Source of the DNA: Coccinella septempunctata
Taxonomy: Eukaryota > Arthropoda > Insecta > Coleoptera > Coccinellidae
Assembly: GCF_907165205.1 (NCBI RefSeq)
Contig: NC_058189.1
Coordinates: 52,788,270 to 52,852,269, forward strand
Direction: 5' to 3'
DNA: 64,000 bases
The position numbers and the translations under genes are program-made. Numbering within the stretch: position 1 is the first letter of the stretch; each line of letters begins with the position of its first letter. This document shows positions 13,901-23,852 of the stretch, piece after piece. The notes beneath the pieces are model-generated. The model searched no databases and was not told where the DNA came from. It saw only the letters and a list, made by a program, of their open reading frames with translations.

Positions 13901-14828
13901 AATCACATCGATATCTTTTCAAAAATAACACACACATTCGTTACTTTTAACCAAAGGTGAAATTTCAACATCCTTAGTCTTAATCACCACATAAAAGACA
14001 TCCATAAAAACCTATAAGTAGAAGAATAACATTGATAGATCATTATAGTGGTACATTTTATGACTCTATCAATTGAAGAAACTTTTGAAGTTTACGATAT
14101 TCTCAATCGAAGTTGACAAAAATTTCTTAAGTTATGAATGAAGGGAAATGAAAGGGTTATGGTATGATGGCACTACATGGTGTATCCTATAAATATTGAC
14201 CTATATGAGGTTCTCTCTTTTTTCTCTCTTTTTCATAGTAGCTACAGTTTCACTTCTTACGACTTTCATAAATGAATATCCACATAGGAAAAAATAGTTC
14301 GAATGTTATGTATTTATTATGTTTCATTGCTTCGATACTCACTTTGAATCGTAAAATGGAGTCACTCTGATACGTTACAATGAGTTGGATGGTAGAAACA
14401 TCTCTTGGGTAGGGTGATTTCGAAGATCTCTCCAAAAACGCACTTATTCCATCAGGAAGCTCACTGACGTTGGTGAATTTGTAAGATTCGGCCTTTGGCT
14501 GATAAAAGCAGTAGGGGATGTTGGGAAGACCGCGTACAGAGTTAGGTGGCGACCAACAGCATCCCCTAGACTCACATTTTTCCTGATTGCCATCGCTCCC
14601 CGGCCAACAATCCAACCTTTCATTTTGTGGTACTGCTAAGCACTGCGAAGGATCAGCCTTCAGGAAATTCCCATTGGTGGTTTTCTAAAAAAATCGAAAA
14701 AAATGAAAGGGGAAATTTTAGTTCCAATATTTTCTGTTATTGCCTCTACAAAAGCAAAAATAACTCACATCATTCGCTGAAATATTACCGAAGTAAACAA
14801 CTATAAGTGATAAAATTATTCTCTTCAT
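4904..14828 (-). CDS. Alpha-glucosidase gene 1, GH31 family, secreted, 875 aa, 15 exons
   Basis: Hydrolyses terminal alpha-1,4-linked glucose from maltose-type or glycogen-type substrates (family knowledge). Exons, first to last: 14769-14828, 14343-14684, 13356-13504, 12449-12623, 12253-12343, 11633-11871, 10939-11181, 10256-10569, 9244-9377, 8507-8658, 7615-7763, 7474-7555, 6778-7051, 5053-5183, 4904-4996. All introns are GT-AG and all phases close on a TGA stop. Exon 1 encodes a 20-residue signal peptide (MKRIILSLIVVYFG). A trefoil (P-type) domain follows at about residues 35-80 (ESRGCCW), then the GH31 beta-sandwich and barrel. The nucleophile is Asp473 in AWIDMNEPSN and the acid/base is Asp569 in GGHWGGDVYSTW. 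GH31 signature 2 is present (GSDICGF then CNRWMQLGAFYPF). It departs from its paralogs in having Ser after EPSN where they have Phe. No KDEL or membrane anchor is seen, so export to gut lumen or lysosome is inferred. Confidence 0.93.
5581..5946. repeat. Internally deleted copy of the GTGAGTCTTTGACT interspersed repeat
   Basis: Lies in intron 13 of gene 1. It starts with GGTGAGTCTTTGACTTGG and ends with CAAAGACTCACCCTGTATA, so the ends are inverted. Its interior matches parts of the longer copies at 9421, 15442, 17235, 25711 and 33709 (CAACAGCCTGTATCTTTC, GATTCGGAAAAAATGG). Non-coding. Confidence 0.6.
6010..6600 (+). repeat. Interspersed repeat of about 590 bp, copy 1
   Basis: In intron 13 of gene 1. 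It is closely related, in inverse orientation, to 40150-40740 in gene 2 (shared stretches include GCAAGTTTGAACTG on the complementary strand and AATCGTAAACTCGAAACC-like sequence). The ends carry GGGAATAC / GAATTCCCC-like inverted sequence. The short open frames in it are not conserved as protein between the two copies. Confidence 0.6.
7851..8470. repeat. Fold-back element of about 620 bp
   Basis: Lies in intron 10 of gene 1, just 36 nt past exon 10 (8507-8658). It starts with CAGGGTGGGCAAAATTCG and ends with the inverse CGAATTTTGCCCACCCTG. The arms stay complementary far inward (TGTCTACTGAG, TCTCGAGAACTATAGCAGCT and GAGCTCTTT regions). A related single arm is at about 31070-31380 in gene 2. 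It has no coding capacity. Confidence 0.7.
8741..9149. repeat. Interspersed element with TACAGGGTGT ends
   Basis: In intron 9 of gene 1. It starts TACAGGGTGTCTCAGG and ends GGGGAACACTCTGTA, giving imperfect inverted ends. It is non-coding and AT-rich. Confidence 0.5.
9421..9950. repeat. Partial copy of the GTGAGTCTTTGACT repeat family
   Basis: In intron 8 of gene 1. It contains the family landmarks: CAGTAGATTCT, GATTCGGCTCTGATAAAAAG, TTTTCATAATGAGCTGTG, GAAAATGGCGCATTAT and a final TTTTGACCTTGAGAATC. The right terminus is missing or diverged. Confidence 0.55.
10640..10760. repeat. Short unit of the CAAGACCGAACGG repeat
   Basis: In intron 7 of gene 1. It carries TCGTCAAGACCGAACGG followed by ATTTATTACTAGAA. 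This is the same unit that is tandemly repeated at about 54352-54774 inside the large fold-back element. Confidence 0.45.
11430..11610. repeat. Small palindromic insert flanked by a 21-bp direct repeat
   Basis: In intron 6 of gene 1, only 22 nt from exon 6. The direct repeat (CTATTTGCGCCTGGCCTAA core) occupies 11430-11450 and 11590-11610. Between them, GGTTGGTGAGGTGACGCAG and its near-complement CTGCGTCACCTCACTAACC form inverted ends. It is GC-rich compared with the rest of the intron. Confidence 0.6.
12680..12928. repeat. Repeat fragments with GGGTGT-type ends
   Basis: In intron 3 of gene 1. It starts ATACAAGGTGTGAACG, contains a second internal TACAGGGTGTTTGATAAG at about 12866, and ends GAGACACCCTGTATA. 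It is probably two overlapping remnants of the ACAGGGTG class. Confidence 0.4.
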
Positions 14829-14847
14829 GATGACATTTATTGTTGTT

Positions 14848-14890
14848 GTGTATCGACACTGACTAACCGAATGTGATTTATAATAACAGA
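14848..14890 (-). promoter_or_regulatory. Candidate core promoter of alpha-glucosidase gene 1
   Basis: On the minus strand a TATAAA box lies at about 14878-14883, followed about 20 nt downstream by GTCAGTG, an initiator-like sequence, and then the ATG at 14828. The spacing is a little short for an arthropod TATA-Inr pair, so this is tentative. Confidence 0.3.
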
Positions 14891-15441
14891 AATTATACCG
14901 GATTATCTACAATTTTATCGTAATCTGAAGAAAATAATCTTTTTCGAATTAAAATAATGAGTGTATTCACTACATGAAACATCAAGATTTTCCATGAATA
15001 TTTTTTCTTAATCGCACTTACAATAATTAGATTTGGCAATCATTTGAATTGCCAGAATTAAATCCTAGGAAAACATCAAAGGCCCAGATTTCGACAAATA
15101 GGTAGCATTCACGATAAGCAAATGCAATATTGAAAAGATACGCGTGCCACTCCAAAATTAAGATATGTATCCATGTGTACCTGGGATCATAATCTGATAT
15201 TGATTTGTGATTCAAGGTTGAGATAATACAGGGTGTTCTATGGAAAAAAAAGTATAAAAGTTACTTCTCCATATTTTTTTGAAACTGAACTGGAGGAGGG
15301 AAATAATCTGATAAAATCCCATCTTGAATACCTATAGGAACAATGGAAAGTCTTGAAAACACTTCGAAGTTTCATGGAACCTTATACATATTTTCAGGTC
15401 ATGCAGGTGACATGAAATGAATATTTATTCATAATTATTTA

Positions 15442-16860
15442 TACAAGGTGAGTCTTTACAAACAAATATTCCAACAGTAGATTCTTGAGGTCAAAATAAA
15501 AACTTTTTTCTGTACCATTCTTTCCGAGTCGGCCCTGATAAAAAGATATAGCCATTTTAAGTTTTCATAATGAGCTCTGTTCATCCCTGGAAAAACAAAA
15601 TTACTTTTAGAATAACAAGCTAAATCTATAACACTACACATCTCTGAATCTCTTAAACAGAGTTGTATTCAGCCGAAGTACCCAATTTTTCAAATTTCAT
15701 AGATACTTTTTAAATTTTTGAACATCGAATTACTCGAAAACGGCGCATTATAGGACAAAATATAGAGGATACTTTTATTTTACAAAAAGTTTGAATATTC
15801 ATCAGATACCGTCTAACTTAGTTTCAAGAGTTGGGTTCTATGAATTTTTGGTATTTTATGGCACGTAATGGTCATAATGAGAAAACTGGAAGAGGTGGGT
15901 GATATCTTGTGTTCTAAAAAGATTAACCAAATAAATGAAAAACTATATTCCGAAATTCATTACATTCGATAAAATCGTTTGTGAGATAAAACTAAAAATA
16001 ATATTTTTTTAATAGTATTTCAACAGCCTGTATCTTTCAAACCATGCCTATTCGGAAAAAATGGTAAAGAAAAAAAGTATTTTTTTTTACCTCAAAAATA
16101 TACTGTTGAAATATTTGTACAGGGTGGGCAATATTGATGATACCTGAACTACAACTTTTTCAACCCATAGAGATAGAGGAAAATGCATGGCACATTACGG
16201 TCGTCATTTTTCGAGAAACTAATGGTGCCATTAGCATTTCTCTATCTTCTTCAGTTTTCGAGTTATAGGCTAAAACTGAAATTTCAACTTTGGTCATTAT
16301 CTTCGTTTCTTTTTGTATTAGGATGTTGAAATGAACATTATACAGACATTTTTTTTTATAGCAATACAGCGGCTTACTACAGGTATATTTGCTGAGCTAT
16401 ATCATAAAGTTGTGTTTTTTCTTATGAAAACAGTAGTTCAAAATGTCTTAGAAAGACTGAGAGTGATGTATGATATATTTCTGAAACGGGAAAAAATGGC
16501 AATTTTTTCTAAATCATTTTAAACTACTGTTTTCATACAAAAATACACAATTTTATGTTTTAGCTCAGCAAATACACCTGTTGAAAAAAATCATAGTACG
16601 CCACTGGATTGCTATCAAAAAAGTGTCTCCATAATGTTTTTATTATAGCACAAACAGAAACGGAGATAATGACCAAAGTGAAATCGCCCAAAATTTAATT
16701 TTGGCCTATAACACGAAAACAAAATAAGATGGCATTATAAGTTTCTCGAAAAAAGACGAAGGTAATATGCCATTCATTTTCCTCTATCTCGTTGGGTTGA
16801 AAAGTTGTAGTTCAGGTATCACCAACTTTGCCCACCCCGTACAAGTCAAAGACTCACCCT
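15442..16860. mobile_element. GTGAGTCTTTGACT repeat copy, interrupted by a fold-back element
   Basis: Intergenic upstream of gene 1. The left part (15442-16120) follows the family order: AGGTGAGTCTTTACAAAC, CAACAGTAGATTCTTGAGG, GAAAACGGCGCATTAT, then CAACAGCCTGTATCTTTC. After the insertion at 16121-16838 the family end resumes as CAAGTCAAAGACTCACCCT. Restoring the join at GTAC gives a continuous copy. Non-coding. Confidence 0.7.
16121..16838. repeat. Fold-back element of 718 bp with GTAC target duplication
   Basis: It is an almost complete palindrome: AGGGTGGGCAATATTGATG and CTGAACTACAACTTTTTCAA on the left pair with TTGAAAAGTTGTAGTTCAG and ACTTTGCCCACCCC on the right. The complementarity continues inward (TTTGGTCATTATC versus GATAATGACCAAA) to a short centre near 16480. 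GTAC occurs on both sides (16117-16120 and 16839-16842). Confidence 0.8.
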
Positions 16861-17199
16861 CGGCGCTTTAATCTATCAAAATGAAATTGGACATTTTTTC
16901 CAAACAAGTTCACACCTGTCTGTTTCGTTTGCAAAAGCCCATCCTGTATTTATAGAGCAGTCAATTGAAATCTAAAGTTGCTTTGTCATATAGTCGTTAG
17001 CAAATTCGCGATGATCTGACAACAGTAAAGTATTTCGTGATTTGAGAAATGTTTTATCTCGGACGAAAATAAAAAAATCGATGAATATCATAATTACGGT
17101 TATTCTCAGGTGAGAAATTTCGAAATATATTTTCTACGGATATTATCCAAAAATTTCTTTAGTAACTATTCGTTTTTAATGGGTAGGTACCTATTTCTC

Positions 17200-17670
17200 A
17201 CCAAAGTGAAATATTTCATGACTTGATGAGTCAATGACTCGTATTATTTCAACTGTAGGTTTTTGAGGTCTAAGGAAACACTTTCTTCCCTTGCCTTTTT
17301 TTTCGAATCGGCTCGGTTTGAAAGACACAGGCTGTTGAAAAACCATAAAAAAATTTATTTTTAGTTCTAACTCAAAAACGGCGGTTTTATCGAATGAAAT
17401 GAATTTCGGAATATAGTTTTTATTCATTTAATGAATCTTTTTCAGACTTTTACGAACCATAAAAATACAAAGAATCCAACGCTTGAAACTAATTTGGAAT
17501 ATTTCGGCTGAATGCAACTCTGTTAATAAGATTCTCAGATGTGTGATGTCATAGATTTAGCTTGTTATTCTGAAGGAAATTTTGTTTCTCTAGGGGTGGC
17601 ATACCTCATTATGAAAACTTAAAATGATTATATCTTTTTATCAGGGCCTACTATCACCCTACTATCTCTA
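17200..17670 (-). repeat. Partial copy of the GTGAGTCTTTGACT repeat, rearranged
   Basis: Contains both left-end landmarks (GAGTCAATGACTCG, AGGTTTTTGAGGTCTAAGG) and, in reverse order, internal landmarks (CGGAATATAGTTTTTATTC, GAATGCAACTCTG, GGGTGGCATACCTCATTATG). It looks like a rearranged or half fold-back copy. Non-coding. Confidence 0.5.
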
Positions 17671-18358
17671 CAGGGTGTATACTATAGATGCGGGAGGTTA
17701 TTCCTTGCTCGAAACATTAATATTTCGTGAAGTGAATGAGTGTGTTGAATATGCAGCCCTTCTGAGATATGAAGTGTCGAAAATGAGAATTTTTGTCAGG
17801 TTTCCGAGGAAAAATTGAAAACTGTTCCCGAATTTTCGATATTTGACCCCATATTTCTTCAGGGAAAAGTGTAGACAAATAATTTTTTATTTTTTTGTAA
17901 TTCTGTTTCGTTCGTCGAATACAGTAAGCTAATTGTTTTTTTGTTATTCATTCTTATTTTAAGACTATTTCATAAGCCTTAAGGTAATTCCATGTGGCCG
18001 AATTATCCTTCTAAAATAATATCCCAGTGACCAGTGAGCTAATAAGTCACCTCTTCTTTCTGGAGTTCAGCATTCACATCTCTATAATCAACAACTTTCA
18101 GCTTCACAATCAGCCTTTTCTTGTTTATTCAAAGTGGTGAGATTTAGATTTGGATCGCTTACTTGTTAAAAAGTTTCTAACGAGAATGTTATAAAATTAT
18201 CGTATACTTCTTTACTAATTAGCCCGAATACTGATAATAAGTAGTGCAGCTGTAGTTGAAATTACTAGAAATTATAAAGAAATGCAAAATCTCTTATTAC
18301 TAACACACAAAACATATATGCAAAAACGCCGACTATAGCCATAAAAATACACCACTAA
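17671..18358. other. Intergenic, no gene seen
   Basis: AT-rich sequence between the repeat and the Harbinger-type element. Only short frames without recognisable protein features. Confidence 0.5.
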
Positions 18359-18572
18359 GGCCGGAAACGCACCGGATGCAACATTTTGTTGCGAGACGTT
18401 GCGCATCATTTTGTCTCGCAACAAAATGTTGCAAGCTAAAATCTAACTATCTTTCGCTTGCAACATTTCGGTTGCAACAAATTTTTCCTAGTGTATTTCT
18501 GCAGTTTGACATGATCACACGTATTTCGACTTTCGTGTTTTCGAGGTGAATTAATTTGTATACGTATATAAA

Positions 18573-18790
18573 ATGGACCCGAATATCCTTATATGGCAAT
18601 TTCTTCAATAACTGGAACCTGAAAAGAAGATTTGGATACATCCTTTAAACAAAAAAAGAAACATACTGGGATTCATTGGAGAGCTCAGGAATGATCCAGA
18701 GAAATTTTATAACTATTGCCGAATGAACACCGAAACTTTCGACCATCTTTTGAGTTTAATCAAAGAAAAAATTCGCAAGCAAGACACGAA
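18573..18790 (+). pseudogene. Harbinger transposase N-terminal remnant
   Basis: Reading from the ATG near 18573 gives a short frame with an internal stop, then LGFIGELRNDPEKFYNYCR and TFDHLLSLIKEKIRKQDT. This is the usual N-terminal layout of PIF/Harbinger transposases (ELRNDPEKF, MNTETFDHLL, KQDT). It then runs into an ATT/ATC microsatellite (about 18791-18840) and no DDE nuclease domain follows. It is a truncated relic. Confidence 0.7.
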
Positions 18791-18840
18791 TTATTATTAT
18801 TATTCATATTATGATTATTATTCATCATTATTATTATTTC
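18791..18840. repeat. ATT/ATC microsatellite
   Basis: Run of TTATTATTATTATTCATATT-like sequence directly after the transposase remnant. It may mark the deletion junction. Confidence 0.6.
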
Positions 18841-18899
18841 GGAGAGTTTGGAAGTCATGAAAACTATAGAGAAATGTCCTATAGTATATAACATTACTA

Positions 18900-18950
18900 G
18901 CAAGGTAAGAGGGTTTTACCTCCTTGAGCCAGTAAAACCCGTTACCTTGC
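18900..18950. repeat. Near-perfect 19-20 bp hairpin upstream of the recombinase gene
   Basis: GCAAGGTAAGAGGGTTTTAC, a 12-nt loop, then GTAAAACCCGTTACCTTGC. The arms pair except for one bulge. It lies about 160 nt before the recombinase start codon and could be an end or regulatory structure of that element. Confidence 0.55.
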
Positions 18951-19531
18951 ATGTATTGTTTTATATTTTATTTGTTTCTCATTTGTAAAAAGGTTGGATA
19001 AATTCCAAAAAAATCTCAATAATTTGTCGCAAATGTCGTAAGCTATGGAAGCGTTGCTATGAACATGTCTGTTTATTTTTCTTCACATTTGTTTTGGCGA
19101 AAGCGAAAATGAATGTACCAAAAGAAATTATTCAGGCAGCCAGCAGTGTAGCTTCAAGTTTATTACCTGCAAAATCAGCTTCAAGGTACGAGCGAGAATA
19201 CGACGACTTCAAAAAGTGGCAAAACAAAAATAGTGTGATTGGGGTAACTGAAGATGTTTTGTTGGTCTACTTGAATCAACTATCAGCTAGATTCAGCCCT
19301 AATACTTTATGGGCAAAATGGTCTATGCTGAAAAGCTGCTCGGAAATGAAAGAAAATGTCCCTGTTCGCAGGTTTGTTTTCCTTAAAAAATTTATTGAAA
19401 AATATGACGTTTCGTTGTCATTTGCAGATTTCAAAAGGTAATAGCTTTTCTGAAACGAAAAAATGAGCGTTATACGCCAAAAAAGGCCAAGGTATTAAGT
19501 AAAGAAGAGGCTGAACAATTTCTCTTACATG

Positions 19532-19705
19532 AATTGTACAAATTCGTTGAACAATAGTGATAAAGATTGGTATTTATCACTCGGGAAAAACTTAGCACGT
19601 TTTAACGTTTCTTTATTATTGACAACTACATCAATTGTTCTTGACATACATCAATATATATTCCGAACATCGAATACTAACACGAAATACATAATAATTC
19701 CAATA
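19532..19705 (-). repeat. Copia 3' LTR
   Basis: Direct repeat of 23679-23852; see the Copia element. Confidence 0.9.
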
Positions 19706-19767
19706 CTCCCACTTATTGAGTGTTGTAAATATCAGCAAGAACACTAAAAACACACTCATTGTGAGTC

Positions 19768-22700
19768 TCAATCACTATAAGTTTTCATGCCCAACAAATA
19801 TCTGAGTCTTTGAAAAGCTTCTTTTGGTAGAGCTTTTGTGAAAAAATCAGCCTCTTGTTCTTTTGTTGGGACGTATTTAGGAGATATTTCACCACAATAG
19901 TATTTTTCCCGAACAAAATGGAATTGAACATCCACATGTTTCGTACGGCTGTGAAATTCAGGGTTGTGAATGAGCTTGATAGCACCTTGGTTGTCTATAT
20001 GTAGAGGAGTTGCACCCTTCAATGATACACCAATATCATTCAGCAACTGACGTAACCATACAGCTTCTTTGGTTGCTTGGCATGCAGCTACATATTCTGC
20101 TTCTGTTGTTGATAAGGTAACACCTGATTGCCTTTTGCTGAACCACGTAATTGGACCTCCTGAAGCCTTGAACACGTATCCGGTAGTGGACCTTCTTGTT
20201 TCTTTGTCTGATGCGTAGTCAGCGTCACAGAAACCATTCAGATTGTACTCTGGTTGTCTCAAATATTCTATTCCATAAGTGGCAGTATTTTTCAGATATC
20301 TGATAATCCTCTTGACAGCATTCCACTGAGCTACTGTAGGATTATTCAGGAATCGGCTTGCGACTCCCACTGAATATGCAATATCTGGCCTTGAAACGAT
20401 TGCAGCAAACATTAATGATCCCACACATTCTCTATAGGGACCTTCAAAGTTAATGTCTGTTTCAATTCTCATAAGATCAGTATTTGGGTCAGCTGGTGTT
20501 TCTGAGGGGTTACACTGATTCATTCCAAACTTATTCACAATTTTCTTTATATATCTCGTTTGATGCAGAAATATAGAGTTTCTCTCCTTGTTCTCTATAA
20601 TTTCAAGTCCAACATAATAATTGATATCGCCTACCTTAATTTCAAAGCATTCACCTAATTCTCTAAGGAAAATATCCAGTGCTTTGTCAGATGGCGATAT
20701 CAACAGACCATCGTCGATATAAATAATGAGCAGAACTTTGTGTTCCTGTACATATCCTCGATAGATACATTTATTTGCTTGGCATTGCTCAAAACCGAAT
20801 TTTTTTAGTACACTGTCAAATTTATGGTTCCAGCATCTGGGTGCTTGTTTTAATCCATATAATGATTTTACCAGTTTACAAACTTCATTGCCATACTTGG
20901 GAAAACCTTCAGGAATTTCCATATAAACTTCTTCTGAGAGTTCTCCATACAAAAAAGCTGTTTTAACATCAAACTGCTTGATTTTGTATCCTTCGTGGGC
21001 AGCAACCGACAGAATTACTCTAATTGAATCAAACCGTGTTGTAGGAGAAAATATTTCATGATAATCACGTCCTTCCTTTTGAGCAAAGCCTTTTGCACAC
21101 AGTCTTGCTTTATATCTTTCTATTTCACCTTGATTGTCATATTTTAGTTTGAATACCCATTTTGATCCAATCGCTTTTCGTCCTTCAGGAAGTTTTTGTA
21201 TGATCCATACTTTATTTTGTTCCAGAGCACGTATTTCTTCTTGTATTGCTTCTATCCACTTATCAGCGTTTTCGCAATGTATTGCTTTTCATAGGTATTT
21301 GGAACTTCTAGTTCCACCAGGTTCAGCTCAACTTCAAAATCTCTTAATTTTTCCGGAAACTTGACGTTTCTTCTTGGTCTTCCATTATCTTCATTAGGTC
21401 CGATTTCTTCGTATGGTTGAAAATTATCCTCTGGCTGAATGTCTGATATTGGATTTTCAAAGTTATCATCTGTGAACTCAATTAATACCGGAATCTCTTC
21501 TTGTTTATTCATAAATCCATTTTTCTCTTCCTGAAACATCACATTACAAGATATTGTAATCTTGCGATTCTGGGGATTGTATAAACGGTAATTTGTGGAA
21601 TTCTTATCATATCCTACAAAAACCATTCTTTGACTTTTAGGTTGAAGCTTTGTTCTCTTCTGATTAGGAGTATGTACATATGCAACACATCCGAAGGTTT
21701 TGACATGACCTAAATATGGTTTTTCGCCTGTCCATTGTTCATAAGGTGTGGTTTCGCACTGCTTGGATGGTGTTCGATTCAAAATGTATATAGCAGTATT
21801 CGCTGCTTCTGCCCACAGATAGTGTGGTGCGTTTGCACTGATAAGCATGGTTCGCACACTTTCCATAATGGTTCTATTCTCTCTTTCACATCTTCCATTT
21901 TGTTCTGGTGTATATGGTGCGATAGTTTCTAATTCAATACCCTCTTTCATCATGTACATTTCCAGTTCTTTGTTTGTGTATTCAGAACCATTGTCAACAT
22001 GGAGAGCATTCACTGAGTGTCCGAACTTTGTTTTGACAATGTTATTGTATCTAACAAAACATTCAAAAGTATCACTTTTGTGCTTTATGAAGTAAGCTAC
22101 TCGGTATCCTGTACAGCTATCTTTGAACAATAACATATAACGAGCACCTGATACCGATGATGTTGCAATAGGTCCACATATATCACTATAAACAAGTTTT
22201 CCGGGAGCACTTTTGTTGACTCTTGTTGACTTGGAAAAACTTTTTCTATGCTGCTTGCCTAGTATACAGGCTTCACATTGGAAATTGTCAATATCACTCA
22301 TTGTTACTCCTTTTACAAGATTTCTCTGGACCATATCTTTCAAGTATTGCTTGTTTATGTGACCAAGCCTTTTGTGCCAAATTTCCATAGATTCTCTGAC
22401 TTGTTCTGTTACAGTTGCTTCAGTGTTGTTGCAAACTGTACGAATAAGCATCTTGTATAGATTATTTGTTTTCTGCTGCAAAGCACTAGCTACAAGGTCT
22501 CCTTCTAGATATATTTTGGCATAAGTACCCTCCTTGATTATCTTCATGTTCCTACTCGTCAGAACTCCTTCAGATATAAGATTTTTTCTCAGGTCTGGGA
22601 TGAAGAGTACATCTTGTATGTAAGAATCAAACCAATGTCCATCTATTAATTTCTGAATTTTTACTGTGCCTTTTCCTTTCACTTCTAGGCTTTTACTATT

Positions 22701-23627
22701 TCCTAGGTATACATGAGAAGGGCTTTCAAGTTCTTCGAACTCAGAGAAATAATCTCTTCTATAGGACATATGTGCTGAAGCACCACTATCTAGGATCCAG
22801 ATATCATTACACTGTGTGATATTGAGCTCCTCTATTTCAATATTTAGTGCTGTTTCATTTCTTCTATTCGATTCACTATATTTTGTTTGATTTGATTGCT
22901 TTGAAGCGTAACAGTCCTTTGACATATGACCACGTTTATGGCAAGAAAAGCATTTGAATGGGAATCTTTTCTTCTTAGCTGCATTTGGCGTACCTTTCTT
23001 CTTTGTGTTCAAAGTCATTGTGGCGAGAGCTTCCTGTTCTTCTTCTAACATTGTCAAACTTTGTTCTTCATCTTGGAGTCTGGCAGTCAGGTTCTTCACT
23101 GTTTGCTTTCTCTCATCCATTGACAGCCAGGCTTGCCTTACATTTCTATATTTCGGTGGCAATGTGTTTAAGATTTTTGTTACTATGGCAGTTTCACTGA
23201 CAGAATCACCACAATCTTTGATTTGCTGTGCAAAATTTTCGATTTTGGCTACATGCTTTGCCACAGAGTCATTGGGATCCATCCGATATTGGTGAAACTT
23301 TTCATGTGCCATGAGTTTATTAACTTCTGACTTTTGACAATATATTGAGTCAAGTTTCTCTTTCATTGCCTTCGAGGTTTCGCAATTTTCTATAAGAGTA
23401 ATCTGCTCGAAGTCCATGGCTGATGTAATAAGAAACATAGCTTGTGCATCCTTTCTGTACCAACTATCTAATCCTGCAGCCTGGGTCGCAGCTGGTTTTT
23501 CCATTGTTCCATCTACAAGACCATAAAGGCCTTTTGCCTTCAGGGCACATTTCAGCTGGAACATCCATTGGTGATAGTTTTGTCCGGTGAATTTCGTAAT
23601 GCTACCAACGTCTATTTTGTCACTCAT
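19768..23627 (-). pseudogene. Copia Gag-Pol polyprotein with one frameshift
   Basis: Starts at the ATG 23625-23627. Domain order: Gag; CCHC zinc knuckle (residues 226-239, CFSCHKRGHMSKDC); aspartic protease (Asp280 in ILDSGAS); integrase with a zinc-binding start and the DDE-type motifs DICGPI, HVDNGSEYT and ENRTIMES; then reverse transcriptase with YIDDGLLI and RNase H (FCDADYAS, STTEAEYVA). The first frame stops at 21252, while the RT region is open in another frame from about 21268 down to the stop at 19768. The break coincides with a run of A at about 21266-21275 and fits the loss of one base. Otherwise all domains are intact. Confidence 0.88.
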
Positions 23628-23663
23628 TTTTCAACGATGTCTTCAGTGTCTACTTATACGAAC

Positions 23664-23678
23664 ACTGGGCCCATAACC
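23664..23678 (-). other. Copia primer-binding site
   Basis: The minus strand reads TTATGGGCCCAG right after the 5' LTR. It matches the internal half-molecule initiator tRNA-Met site known in Copia elements. Confidence 0.75.
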
Positions 23679-23852
23679 TATTGTACAAATTCGTTGAACA
23701 ATAGTGATAAAGATTGGTATTTATCACTCGGGAAAAACTTAGCACGTTTTAACGTTTCTTTATTATTGACAACTACATCAATTGTTCTTGACATACATCA
23801 ATATATATTCCGAACATCGAATACTAACACGAAATACATAATAATTCCAATA
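23679..23852 (-). repeat. Copia 5' LTR
   Basis: Identical over its length to 19532-19705 apart from the terminal base. Includes a TATA-rich stretch in the middle that could serve as promoter. Confidence 0.9.

Larger units (their letters stand above)
19532..23852 (-). mobile_element. Copia-type LTR retrotransposon, recent insertion
   Basis: Two LTRs of 174 bp at 19532-19705 and 23679-23852 are identical except for the outermost base. A 5-bp target duplication ACATG lies at 19527-19531 and 23853-23857. On the minus strand the sequence just inside the 5' LTR reads GGTTATGGGCCCAG, the internal initiator-tRNA-Met primer site typical of Copia. A purine tract AAGTGGGAG abuts the 3' LTR. The interior encodes one Gag-Pol frame with a single break. 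It is inserted in the recombinase gene in opposite orientation. Confidence 0.93.

Noticed and set aside
21240..21290. Programmed frameshift in the Copia polyprotein
   Set aside because: Copia elements normally use one continuous frame; the site is an A-run within the connector before RT, so a mutation or read error is simpler.
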